Source: Pirellulales bacterium
GTDB taxonomy: Bacteria > Planctomycetota > Planctomycetia > Pirellulales > JACPPG01
Length of the DNA: 64,000 bases
NCBI GenBank assembly: GCA_036499395.1
Contig: DASYDW010000077.1
Location: forward strand, 62,001 to 126,000
Direction: 5' to 3'
Of this stretch, positions 53,506 to 62,003 are shown piece after piece. A program made the translations under genes and the position numbers. Numbering within the stretch: the first letter of the stretch is position 1; the number at the start of each line of letters is the position of its first letter. The notes beneath the pieces were generated by a model. It was given only the letters and a program-made list of their open reading frames with translations. It searched no databases and was not told the origin of the DNA.

Positions 53506-55122
53506 TCAGGTGGACATCTCGTCCAGCGGAGGACGCCACGAGGGCAACCGCGGGAAGAGTACCCGCGCCATCTCGGCAGCCAATTGCGTCGACGCTCGCA
53601 AGCGTCCCTCGGCCATGGCCTCGTTGACGTCGAGGTGCCCGAGCAGCAGTCGCGTGACATTTGCACCGTCGCAGGCCAGGTAACTGCGCCCGATACGGTG
53701 CCGGCCCAGCTTGACGCTGCGGCGCGAAATCACCAGGCGATACTTTTCGCCATCCAATACCAATCCCAACTCGCAAGGCCGGGTTAATTTGGCGGCATCG
53801 GCGCGGGCGTGCATTTCCGGGCAGAGTTGCTTCAAGAACCCAATCGGATTCATCAGCTTGGCCATATAGACTTCGCCCTGCTCCGATTCCGAGCAGTGCA
53901 AAGTCCCCCCCGCGATGCGGAAGATTTCCATCAGCGGGTCGTCCGGCGGAGCGTGCAACGTGACCATGTTATAGTCGCGCTCGATCGCTTCGCTGCAAGC
54001 GCGGGCCAATAATTCTCGCGCCACATGCCGATGCGTACGTGCCGCGGCCAACTCGAGCACGCGATCTTCGCTGGTAATCAAGTAACCGACGAGCTTGGTC
54101 GGGTCGTCTTCCAGTTCGAAGTTATCGTGACCGTCGACGGCAACGTAGACGCGCTCGAAACCTTTGCGACTGATTAACCACCGCCAATAAGCCTCGGTGC
54201 GTTCGAAGTGCCCGGCCCGGCCGGCGGTCATTTCCTGATAGAGCCTCATCAGGGCGGGCAGTTCTACCTGCCGCCACGGACGGATGCTGACCGAGGCTTC
54301 GCCCGGCACCAGCCCACGCGCCGAGAGCTGCGCGAGCAGATCCCGGCAGCCGGCCTGCGCATGACTGTGCCGCCCGCACAGGGCCCAGCCATAACGGCGG
54401 AAAAGATGGGGCACACGCGTCTTAAGAACCCCCAGCACCGCCCCTTCGCGGCGCATCGTCTCGTCTGCGGCCCGAACTAGCCGCCCGGCGTAACCCGATT
54501 CGCGAAACTCCGGCAACGTGCCCAGCCACGACAGGCAATCGGTCGGCAGGCTAAGCGAGCCGAACTGCGTCACGCGCTTCGTCATCAGGACGTGGGCCAC
54601 GACCTGGTCGCTGCGCTTGATAAGTAGCCGATCGCGCGGTTCATAAAAGGGATCGTCGAGCGAGCCATAAAAAGCATCGCGTGTCGGCCCCTGAAAGACT
54701 TCGGTCAGCAGGTGGTGTACGACCGGATGGTCACCGGCACAACCGATTGCTAACTGGCCGGTGGGCTCACGATCGGTACGAACGTCGCCAGACAACCGGG
54801 CGCGGGACCCGAGCCCGGCCTTACGAGCCGCCAGCTTTGCCCTACCCTCGGATAATTTCAGGACGCGAGCGGTCGCACCGCCGTTTTGCGCGGTTCTCCC
54901 GCCGACGGAACCAGTATCACGGCCGACGGAACCAGTATCACGGCCGGCGGCACCAGTATCACGGCCGGCGGCACCAGTCCCTTTGACGACACGAACCAAG
55001 GAGGCAACCTCCTTAGTCTGCCGAGAGACAGCCTGATTTGCGGCTGATTTTTGTGTTTCGATCGAATCCGTTCCGCGGCCCCTGAGCCGCGCGCCCGCGA
55101 TAGCTGAAGTCGCTGCGCACAT
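53506..55122 (-). CDS. Eis-like GNAT acyltransferase with low-complexity N-terminal extension
   Basis: 538-residue protein. A 120-residue basic, Ala/Gly-rich N-terminal region contains heptad repeats GRDTGAA and GRDTGSV. Then come two GNAT-like parts: SWLGTLPEFRESGYAGRLVRAA holds the acetyl-CoA loop, and a second half starts near RPWRQVELPALMRLYQ. The C-terminal 100 residues (ELGLVLDGEKYRLVISRRSVKLGR) look like an SCP2-type domain, as in Eis proteins. I prefer the ATG at 55122, with GGAAAGGA upstream; a TTG at 55146 is possible. Substrate unknown. Convergent with transketolase. Confidence 0.8.
   Translation of the reverse strand: MCAATSAIAGARLRGRGTDSIETQKSAANQAVSRQTKEVASLVRVVKGTGAAGRDTGAAGRDTGSVGRDTGSVGGRTAQNGGATARVLKLSEGRAKLAARKAGLGSRARLSGDVRTDREPTGQLAIGCAGDHPVVHHLLTEVFQGPTRDAFYGSLDDPFYEPRDRLLIKRSDQVVAHVLMTKRVTQFGSLSLPTDCLSWLGTLPEFRESGYAGRLVRAADETMRREGAVLGVLKTRVPHLFRRYGWALCGRHSHAQAGCRDLLAQLSARGLVPGEASVSIRPWRQVELPALMRLYQEMTAGRAGHFERTEAYWRWLISRKGFERVYVAVDGHDNFELEDDPTKLVGYLITSEDRVLELAAARTHRHVARELLARACSEAIERDYNMVTLHAPPDDPLMEIFRIAGGTLHCSESEQGEVYMAKLMNPIGFLKQLCPEMHARADAAKLTRPCELGLVLDGEKYRLVISRRSVKLGRHRIGRSYLACDGANVTRLLLGHLDVNEAMAEGRLRASTQLAAEMARVLFPRLPSWRPPLDEMST
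54904..54979. repeat. 21-base tandem repeat inside the Eis-like gene
   Basis: Three full and one partial copies of the unit GACGGAACCAGTATCACGGCC / GGCGGCACC-variant (54904-54924, 54925-54945, 54946-54966, 54967-54979). The unit length is a multiple of three, so copy changes keep the frame and add or remove seven residues (GRDTGSV or GRDTGAA) in the protein. Confidence 0.92.
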
Positions 55123-55172
55123 TTGCGAAAATCCTTTCCGCTCCAAAGTCTTCGATCCGTCTTGACAGTAGC

Positions 55173-56795
55173 TTAGAGAGTTGTCCCTCGGAATGCCAGC
55201 AAAAAATCCCGCAAACTATCTGCCGGATAGAGACAAAATCCGTACTCGCGCGACGTCAACACCGCCGCAGTGCGCTGTTCGCGCAGCGCATCCGTGCGCC
55301 GGCGCATCAGCTCGCGGCGCCGTGGCTCAACCCACGCCTGCAGCGCCTCGTTGGCCGCGCGGATCGCATGACAGCGCTCGCGACCATTCTCGCGTGTCTG
55401 CTCCGTGGCCAGCCAACGTGCCTTTAAATCCAGCCAATGCGCGATATCCACAGGCGCGGATGTCCAGTCGTGCAAGTCCGCGATGCATTTCTCGGGGTGA
55501 TAATCCAGGTCACGCAGATCCTGATCGATGCGCCGGACGTCACCAGGCGCCCGCTGGACGGCTGCTGCCAAATGGAAAGTCGCAGAAATCACCAGATAAT
55601 TCGGCGGCGAAATCCCGAAAAATCCGTGGATCAGCTCGTCCGTCAGTTGGTCGTATTTCGCCCCGCCGATGCCGTGGATAAACAAATCCGAAAGCACCAG
55701 CCGCGCGAATAGGGTCGTGACCAGTGCTCTGCTCCGCAACTTGATGCCGCGTTCGCGCAAGCTGGCGAGCACGTCAACAGCACGCGTCGCATCGCCGTCA
55801 GGTGCGAGCGGCAATTCAAATTCAACACGTCGCCGATCCGTGAGCGTCATGCCGCTGCTGTGGCGGCGCACGAACAATCGGCGCCGCCGTGGCGTCGAAG
55901 AACTCCACAACCAAAACGGAGCCTCGATCAATTCACCGTCGGTGGCCAAATTCGGAACCGGATGGTTGGCGCTGCGGACTCGATTGACGCGCCGATACGT
56001 TTCGACGGCGCTGTTGTAAGCGTCGCGCAGGCGCGGCAGGTTGGCAAGCAAATGCGCTGTGAACCAGTGAAAGGCCTCGAGCGCGCAAACCTGGCTCTGC
56101 GGCAGTTCGAGCGTGTGGAGCCCCCATTCCTCCTCGAGCACGTGTCGTGACTGCGCCAGGCATTCGCCCAAGTTGCGCGTCGCCGCGGCGCGCTCCAGTG
56201 CCATCGGCCAATAATGCCGCATCAGCGGTTCTGGCACGATGCCTTGCAACTGCTTACAGGTCCGTGTGCCGAAACTGGCGAACATACCACGGTCTTCGAT
56301 CTCGCGCTCTTCGAACGGAATTTCATCGGCCGTGCTGTCGAAAGCGATCGAATCGACGAACGGCTCGTCGAGCGATCCGCCAGGCACGCGCAGCGAAACG
56401 TGCTTGATCGTGTCGCTATCGATTACCAGATTGACGGCCGTGGCCTGCTGCTCACGAGCCAAACGGCTGAGCGCGAAATTCTTGTACCAGACGCCCGGAT
56501 GAAACAATTCCGGCTGATGCCCCGCCAAGAACAGACGCTCACTCGCGCACGGTTCACCGACGTTCCGGTAGGTAGCCGTGTAGCTTCTGGCAAGCTTGAC
56601 CAACTCGCGCCGCCCGAACTCGGCCAGGTCGTGCAACGAACGCCCTTGCACATCGTATTGCGCGGCCTTGCGATGCGCAACGTTCGCCGTGACCAGTTGC
56701 GGTACTTGCGCAACTGCCGGATCGACTAGCACAGAGCCATGCCCGCGCGGAGCACGCAAACGACGATAGGCGAGCGGATTCAGGCCGTCAGTCAT
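55173..56795 (-). CDS. Conserved protein with remote BshC-like features
   Basis: 540-residue cytoplasmic-looking protein that I cannot assign with certainty. The stretch LAGHQPELFHPGVWYKNFAL then SRLA resembles the GGQQAGLLTGPLYTIHKA region of BshC, the cysteine-adding enzyme of bacillithiol synthesis, and LVIDSDTIKHV parallels its next motif. Later, SDLFIHGIGGAKYDQLTD resembles the GPGEIAYW region. A long helical C-terminal tail with many Arg and Glu follows. The ATG start is at 56795, and its first bases overlap the stop of the glycosyltransferase. Whether it is a true BshC-type ligase needs structure-based comparison. Confidence 0.55.
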   Translation of the reverse strand: MTDGLNPLAYRRLRAPRGHGSVLVDPAVAQVPQLVTANVAHRKAAQYDVQGRSLHDLAEFGRRELVKLARSYTATYRNVGEPCASERLFLAGHQPELFHPGVWYKNFALSRLAREQQATAVNLVIDSDTIKHVSLRVPGGSLDEPFVDSIAFDSTADEIPFEEREIEDRGMFASFGTRTCKQLQGIVPEPLMRHYWPMALERAAATRNLGECLAQSRHVLEEEWGLHTLELPQSQVCALEAFHWFTAHLLANLPRLRDAYNSAVETYRRVNRVRSANHPVPNLATDGELIEAPFWLWSSSTPRRRRLFVRRHSSGMTLTDRRRVEFELPLAPDGDATRAVDVLASLRERGIKLRSRALVTTLFARLVLSDLFIHGIGGAKYDQLTDELIHGFFGISPPNYLVISATFHLAAAVQRAPGDVRRIDQDLRDLDYHPEKCIADLHDWTSAPVDIAHWLDLKARWLATEQTRENGRERCHAIRAANEALQAWVEPRRRELMRRRTDALREQRTAAVLTSREYGFCLYPADSLRDFLLAFRGTTL

Positions 56796-57544
56796 CCCGC
56801 GCGCTCATTACAAAGTGAGCGCGCATGCGGGGTTGTCGCGCGTGGCTCGGCCGTGCGGGCCATCGCCCGCTGAAGAATCGTGTTGTAATGTGCCAGCCGC
56901 GTATCGGCATCGTCCAAGGCGCCCCCGAACGATCGGGCCAGGTCGAGATAAATCAGCGGCACAGCCAACTCTTTGACACGAAAGCCTTGATGAGCCGCCT
57001 GTACCCATAGTTCGAGCGGCATGGCATAGCCGTCGTCGGTGATATCAAGTTCTGGCAGCCGGCAAACGCGATAGGCTTTGAATCCGCAGAAGGCGTCGGT
57101 CAATTGCAGGCCCAGCAGCTCATTGATCCGCGCTGTCAGCAGTTCGTTGATCCGCCGCCGATCGGCCGGCGGCTGGCTTTCGCCCGTTAATGGCGCCAGA
57201 TACCGGCTGCCCGAGACGATATCCCAATCCGAACACTCGGCAAAGAACTGCGGAATCATCCGCGGCTGATGCTGGCCATCGCAATCGATCGTGACCAGCA
57301 CGTCGTAGTTGTTCTGTACGGCAAAATCAAAGGCCGATCGTAACGCGGCGCCGTAACCACGATTCTTGGCATGGGTCACGAGGTGGATCCCCGGCTCGGC
57401 GGCCAGCAACTCGGCCGTGCCATCGGTCGAGCCGTCGTTCACAACCAGAATATTGTCGCTATATCGACGAACTTCCGCCAAGACAGGGCCGACATGCTTG
57501 GCTTCGTTATAGACGGGCAGCGCGGTCAGGTATCGATGCGACAT
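56792..57544 (-). CDS. Glycosyltransferase family 2 (dolichyl-phosphate mannose synthase-like)
   Basis: Cytoplasmic or membrane-associated GT-A fold enzyme (250 residues) moving a sugar from a nucleotide donor to a lipid or other acceptor. Motifs: ALPVYNEAKHVGPVL, ILVVNDGSTDGTAELL, and the DXD-type TIDCDGQHQPRMIPQF. The acceptor loop contains VSGSRYL. No membrane helix is present. GGAG about 6 bases before the ATG supports the start. The BshC-like gene begins 4 bases inside its 3' end, so the pair is probably coupled. Confidence 0.9.
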   Translation of the reverse strand: MSHRYLTALPVYNEAKHVGPVLAEVRRYSDNILVVNDGSTDGTAELLAAEPGIHLVTHAKNRGYGAALRSAFDFAVQNNYDVLVTIDCDGQHQPRMIPQFFAECSDWDIVSGSRYLAPLTGESQPPADRRRINELLTARINELLGLQLTDAFCGFKAYRVCRLPELDITDDGYAMPLELWVQAAHQGFRVKELAVPLIYLDLARSFGGALDDADTRLAHYNTILQRAMARTAEPRATTPHARSLCNERAG

Positions 57545-57822
57545 GGGCGTCTCCGCTGGGTGAAAAGCAAGGATCCCGCCACGGCCCTCGCAAAGCTGAC
57601 CGCAATTCTAGGTGGGACAGGGATCAAGTCAACGCGGCAAGAGATGCCCCCGGGTTACGGCGCAGCACGACCGTTTAGGAGGCAAGTTCATTGCGGTTCG
57701 ACGTGGCGAAAACCGCAAGCGAAACCCATGAATTCGACGACAGGCAGCCAATCGACTGGCCGAGGGGACACGTCGTCGGGACGCTCCCCGGAAATTCAAC
57801 AACATGAAGGTGGAGACCGTCG

Positions 57823-58620
57823 CTAGCTCCAAGTCAATGGATCGCGCTCGTCGACGCTAGCCCAGACATAAGCGGCGGGAAACTCGCGCCCCAGCAGACC
57901 CGCCAAGAACTCGACGGCGAATCGTTCGCTGGCGTAGTGCCCCACGAGAATCATCGCCATACCCATCGCCTCGGCTTCGAGCGCGGTGTGAAAGCGGGTC
58001 TCGCCGGTCACGAAGCACTCGCATTCCGCACGCCGCGCATCGGCCAGTAATTCGCCCGCGCTGCCGCAGGCGACGGCAATCTTCGTGACAGGCGATTGAG
58101 CATCGCCCACCAACTGCACTCTTTCGACGCCCAGAAATGCCTTCAGGCGTTCGGCCACCTTGGACAATGGCACAGCTTGCGGAAAACGTCCCCAGCGCCC
58201 CGCCCCCAAGCGACGGCCATCGACATCTTCCAGTCGCGTCGTCAAAGGCTCGATATCGTTCAGATCGAGCCCCGCAGCCAGACGCTGATTAATTCCTTCC
58301 GGCGCCGAGTCGAACGCCGTGTGAGGACTGAAAATCGAGATCCCCGCTCGCGCCAACGTCCATAGCGATCGGCCATCCGCGGTATCGGTCGTAATCCGTT
58401 TGAGTGCCGTAAAGGGCAGCGGATGATGTACCACAATCAGGTCCGCGTTGTGCTTGACCGCTTCGGCCGCCGTGGCGCCGGTCACCGTCAGGCACGTCAT
58501 GATGCGGGCCACAGGAAGCTGTCGATCACCCAGCAGTAGCCCAACATTATCCCAAGGCTCGGCCAAGCGCAATGGGGCGAAGGCGTCCAGAAATCGAGCA
58601 ATGTCGTCGACAGTGACCAT
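57823..58620 (-). CDS. NIF3-like dinuclear metal protein (GTP cyclohydrolase I type 2 / YbgI family)
   Basis: 265-residue member of the NIF3 family, hexameric with a di-metal site. Typical segments: FLDAFAPLRLAEPWDNVGLLLGD at the N-terminus, LIVVHHPLPF supplying the His pair, FSPHTAFDSAPEGIN, and VTGETRFHTALEAEAMGM with VGHYASERFAVEFLA near the end. The start ATG at 58620 gives MVTVDDIARFL; the open frame continues to 58926 without homology. The molecular function in this family is still unclear. Confidence 0.92.
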   Translation of the reverse strand: MVTVDDIARFLDAFAPLRLAEPWDNVGLLLGDRQLPVARIMTCLTVTGATAAEAVKHNADLIVVHHPLPFTALKRITTDTADGRSLWTLARAGISIFSPHTAFDSAPEGINQRLAAGLDLNDIEPLTTRLEDVDGRRLGAGRWGRFPQAVPLSKVAERLKAFLGVERVQLVGDAQSPVTKIAVACGSAGELLADARRAECECFVTGETRFHTALEAEAMGMAMILVGHYASERFAVEFLAGLLGREFPAAYVWASVDERDPLTWS

Positions 58621-58785
58621 GACCGTGCCCGCGCCTTGCCGCGTCCTGAATTCCCGTTTGATTTCGGACCTCACACCGCAAGCATAGCGTAGATGGCGTG
58701 CGCACGCCCTCATGTCGCTCAGCCTGGGTGGCTTGGAGGCGGGCGACAGGCCGTTAGAATCAGCACAGACACCAGGAGTCACTAG

Positions 58786-59571
58786 ATGCCGCCGCTTCCG
58801 ATCGCCATTCAATTGCGCAGCCTGCGTTTGCCAGTCCGGCGCGCTTTGGAGGCCGCGTCGCGCCTGGGCGTCGCGGCCGTCGAGATTGATGCCCGTACTG
58901 AACTTCGCCCCCACGAACTCTCGCAAACGGGCCGTCGCGAATTTCGAAAGTTGCTGGAGAATCTGAACCTGCGGGTCGCCGCGATCGGTTTTTATACCCG
59001 CCGCGGCTACAACGTCGCCGACGACCTCGAACGGCGGGTGACGGCCACGAAAGACGCTATGCGGCTGGCCCAGGAATTAGGTAGCGCGGTGGTCGTAAAT
59101 CAGGTTGGTCAGGTGCCGGAAAATACCGAGGCGACGGATTGGCCAACAATGCTCGAGGCGCTCACTGACATTGGCTCATTCGGCAATCGGATCGGCGCCA
59201 CGCTGGCGGCCGAAACTGGCAGTGAGAGCGGTGACGATCTCGCGCGGCTGGTCGCGGCGCTGCCCGACGGCGCGTTGGGGATCACCTTTAACCCAGGCAA
59301 CCTGATTATCAACGGTTTTTCGCCGAGCGATGCGCTCACGGCACTCGGACGCAACGTGATCTTCGTACACGCGAAAGACGGAGTGCGCGACCGCGCTCGT
59401 GGCCGCGGTGATGAAGTGCCGCTGGGGCGCGGTTCGGCCGATTTTCCCGCGCTACTCGGCACCCTCGAAGATTTCGCCTACCGCGGCTACCTGTGCATCG
59501 AGCGCGAACGAGCCCAGGATCCTATCTTCGAAATTGGTCAGGCCGTCGAGTATCTGGCGAGCCTGTGCTGA
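58786..59571 (+). CDS. Sugar phosphate isomerase/epimerase-type TIM-barrel protein
   Basis: 261-residue xylose-isomerase-like TIM barrel. The pattern starts PIAIQLRSLRLPVRRALEAASRLGVAAVEI, has LAAETGSESG and GITFNPGNLIINGF in the middle and FVHAKDG then YLCIERER at the end, giving the carboxylate and histidine ligands for a metal in the usual order. AGGAG lies 7 bases before the ATG. The substrate is not predictable; many planctomycetes have several such proteins. It is divergent from the NIF3 gene and convergent with the cupin gene. Confidence 0.87.
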   Translation: MPPLPIAIQLRSLRLPVRRALEAASRLGVAAVEIDARTELRPHELSQTGRREFRKLLENLNLRVAAIGFYTRRGYNVADDLERRVTATKDAMRLAQELGSAVVVNQVGQVPENTEATDWPTMLEALTDIGSFGNRIGATLAAETGSESGDDLARLVAALPDGALGITFNPGNLIINGFSPSDALTALGRNVIFVHAKDGVRDRARGRGDEVPLGRGSADFPALLGTLEDFAYRGYLCIERERAQDPIFEIGQAVEYLASLC

Positions 59572-59608
59572 GAATTCACGGCAGCTCGCCGATGCAACGA
59601 CGCGCCGA

Positions 59609-59974
59609 TTAACTTTGCAGCAGCACGGTGTCCTCGTGCTGGTAGCCCGGCGCACAGCAGCAGAGAAACCGCAGCAGGTGATCACCGCTGTTAACGATTT
59701 GATGGACACTGCCAGGAGGAATTGCGATGGCGTCACCGGGACCGACTGGACGCATCTCTTCGCCGATGCGCATCGTGCCCGTTCCGGTCAGAATGTAATA
59801 AATCTCTTCGGTGTGCGGATGATAATGAGGCGTCGTCGCCATGCCTGGCCCCAAACGAGCCTCGGCCAGGCTTTGCTTTACGATGCACGAATTGCGATCG
59901 GCCAACAGTTCGCGAATCTCCGAACCGTCCTTGGTCGTAAAGGCAGGAACTTCGTCGATATTGCGAATGTCCAT
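59609..59974 (-). CDS. Single-domain cupin protein
   Basis: Small beta-barrel protein (121 residues) with the two cupin motifs: TTPHYHPHTEEIYYILTGTGTM and PGDAIAIPPGSVHQIVNSG. The three metal-binding His and the Glu are all present (H-x-H-xx-EE and H). A divalent-metal enzyme or sugar/acid-binding protein is possible. Family members of this size often act as isomerases or dioxygenases. Confidence 0.88.
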   Translation of the reverse strand: MDIRNIDEVPAFTTKDGSEIRELLADRNSCIVKQSLAEARLGPGMATTPHYHPHTEEIYYILTGTGTMRIGEEMRPVGPGDAIAIPPGSVHQIVNSGDHLLRFLCCCAPGYQHEDTVLLQS

Positions 59975-60039
59975 AGCAATGATTGGGAGTTGAGGAAACG
60001 TTGTTTTGGAATCCTGCAGTTCAGATGCACCGCGAGGAA

Positions 60040-60666
60040 CTACGTTCGAAAGATGCCAACGTGCGCCGGGGGATAATGACGCACATTCCAGGTGTCTGGT
60101 GAAGGGAGCGTACCAAAGTCGAAGCGCTGGTCGGCCTCGACGACGAAGGTGCTTCCGGCCGGAGCGGCTTGCAGCAGCCGGGACAGCATCTGCAGCATCT
60201 CTTCATTGCGCTCGACGTAAAAGTCGTAGGGGGGAGAACAAAATACGACCCATGGTTGCGTTCCCATCTCGGGCAAGCGCCGGGCCCAGATAAAGGTGTT
60301 TCCGGCCACGACCTCGGCCAGTTCTGAAACTGCCAATGTCGCCAGGTTATCTCGGATCACTTGCGCCGTGGGAAAATGCTGTTCGATGAACGTGGCCCGC
60401 GTTGCGCCGCGGCTAATGGCTTCTAGCCCCAGCGCACCAGTGCCGGCAAACAGGTCGATGGCATGCGTACCAGCGACGGATGGCCCGACCAGGTTAAAAA
60501 CCGCCTCGCGCACGCGGTCCTTCATCGGACGGGTGCGCTGGTCGCCGGTATACATCAATCGCCGGCGCGCCAAGCGTCCCCCGATGATACGTAGCGGCGT
60601 AGCTTCGCCAGCGGGCATAGACCCTCGCGCGGCGGAGTCGCGATCTTGTCGGGGGCGGCGTTTCAC
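60040..60666 (-). CDS. rsmD: 16S rRNA (guanine(966)-N(2))-methyltransferase
   Basis: Methylates G966 of 16S rRNA using S-adenosylmethionine. RsmD signatures: RIIGGRLARRRL, TRPMKDRVREAVFNLVG, the SAM-binding AIDLFAGTGALGLEAISRGA, and the NPPY-type catalytic motif as VFCSPPYDFY. I choose the GTG at 60666, with GAGG 7 bases upstream, giving MKRRPRQDRD; the ATG at 60618 (MPAGEATP) is an alternative. The motif reads CSPPY rather than DPPY, a change at its first residue. Divergent from the cyclophilin gene. Confidence 0.9.
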   Translation of the reverse strand: MKRRPRQDRDSAARGSMPAGEATPLRIIGGRLARRRLMYTGDQRTRPMKDRVREAVFNLVGPSVAGTHAIDLFAGTGALGLEAISRGATRATFIEQHFPTAQVIRDNLATLAVSELAEVVAGNTFIWARRLPEMGTQPWVVFCSPPYDFYVERNEEMLQMLSRLLQAAPAGSTFVVEADQRFDFGTLPSPDTWNVRHYPPAHVGIFRT

Positions 60667-60819
60667 AAAAAAACCTCGGGGGGACGATGGTCCTGATTGC
60701 CATCCGTGCATGTCGCGACGTATAGAAGTATGGTAGGTTGTCCACTTTCCCGGTGGAAGCACCGCGCCCGCAGGTTGCCTCGCCTTTCCCTAAGCTCCAT
60801 TCTATTGAGGATTTCGCAG

Positions 60820-61947
60820 ATGCACGTCCGAGTTTGCCCAATTCTGCTGGCGGTTTGCCTGGTCGTCGGCGGAATTACCAGCTCGCCCTGTTTGGCCCAG
60901 GCCACGAAGGCCAAGGGTCAGGATCCCCAGACCGTTTTCGAAAGTATGTTCGACGACTGGAAGAAGCTTCTGGCCGAACTTCGCAAAAATACACTGGAAT
61001 ACCGTGCCGCCAAGGAAGATGCTCGTCCCGCGATCATGAAAGAGCGCGAGGAGATTCTGGAACGCGGTATGGCCATGCAGCCGAAGATCATGAAGGCGGC
61101 CGAATCGGCCTTTGTCGCCGCGCCGAACAAGAACAAAGACGTCAGTGTCTTTCTCGAATCAATGATCCAGGGCGCCGAGCAGAAGGAACAATATGAAGAG
61201 GCTCTGCGCGTCGCCAATCTTTTGATCGCAAATAACTACGAAAACAAGGGGGTCTACTCCCTGGCGGGGCGGGCCGCGTTCAACTCGAATAACTTCGACG
61301 AGGCCGCCAAGGATTTCAAACTCGCCAAAGAAGCCGACGTTCTCGAGGATAATCCCGGCAAGCAGCTTCTGGCCCAGGTCCCTGAATATCAGAAGAAATG
61401 GGCGAAAGAATCGGAGCTACGGGCTGCGGAAGAAAAGGCTGACGACCTGCCTCGCGTGAAGTTAAAGACCAGCAAAGGGGACATCGTCGTCGAGCTGTTC
61501 GAGAACGAGGCGCCGAACACGGTCGCTAACTTTATTAGCCTGGTGGAGAAGGGGACCTATGACGGCACTCCCTTTCATCGCGTCCTGAAAGGATTCATGG
61601 CTCAAGGCGGCGATCCGAAGGGGGACGGCACCGGCGGTCCCGGCTACACGATTGCCTGCGAGTGCGACAAGGAGAATCATCGCGACCATTTTCGCGGTTC
61701 GCTGAGCATGGCCCATGCCGGCAAGGACACTGGCGGCTCGCAGTTCTTTCTGACTTTCGTGCCGACGCCTCACCTGGACGGACGGCACACGGTGTTCGGG
61801 CGCATTATCGAAGGGCTGGACGTACTGTCCGAGCTGCAGCGGCGCGACCCGGCCGATCCGAAGGATCCGGACAAGATCATCGAAGCGACCGTGGTTCGCA
61901 AACGCGACCACAAGTACCAGCCTGTCACAGTGGCTGACAAAAAATAG
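60820..61947 (+). CDS. Exported cyclophilin-type peptidyl-prolyl isomerase with helical N-domain
   Basis: 375-residue secreted protein. Signal peptide [24 protein letters not shown] is followed by a 170-residue charged helical region with TPR-like pattern ([41 protein letters not shown] in separate helices). The cyclophilin domain follows from about residue 210: [54 protein letters not shown] and [18 protein letters not shown]. The catalytic Arg (FHRV) and the GSQFF segment are intact. It should fold proteins outside the cytoplasm. GAGG precedes the ATG at 60820. Confidence 0.93.
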   Translation: MHVRVCPILLAVCLVVGGITSSPCLAQATKAKGQDPQTVFESMFDDWKKLLAELRKNTLEYRAAKEDARPAIMKEREEILERGMAMQPKIMKAAESAFVAAPNKNKDVSVFLESMIQGAEQKEQYEEALRVANLLIANNYENKGVYSLAGRAAFNSNNFDEAAKDFKLAKEADVLEDNPGKQLLAQVPEYQKKWAKESELRAAEEKADDLPRVKLKTSKGDIVVELFENEAPNTVANFISLVEKGTYDGTPFHRVLKGFMAQGGDPKGDGTGGPGYTIACECDKENHRDHFRGSLSMAHAGKDTGGSQFFLTFVPTPHLDGRHTVFGRIIEGLDVLSELQRRDPADPKDPDKIIEATVVRKRDHKYQPVTVADKK

Positions 61948-61967
61948 TCGCGACGAGCTTGTAACGC

Positions 61968-62003
61968 GTAGCGCCAAGGCGACTGCTACAGGACTACAGT
62001 CCT
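61968..62003. terminator. Twin hairpins between convergent cyclophilin and aminopeptidase genes
   Basis: GTAGC-GCC-aa-GGC-gact-GCTAC (61968-61989) is followed directly by AGGACT-AC-AGTCCT (61990-62003), which includes the aminopeptidase stop codon. Position between two convergent stops suggests bidirectional termination. The GTAGC/GCTAC outer stem echoes that of the 14413-14521 element. Confidence 0.5.
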
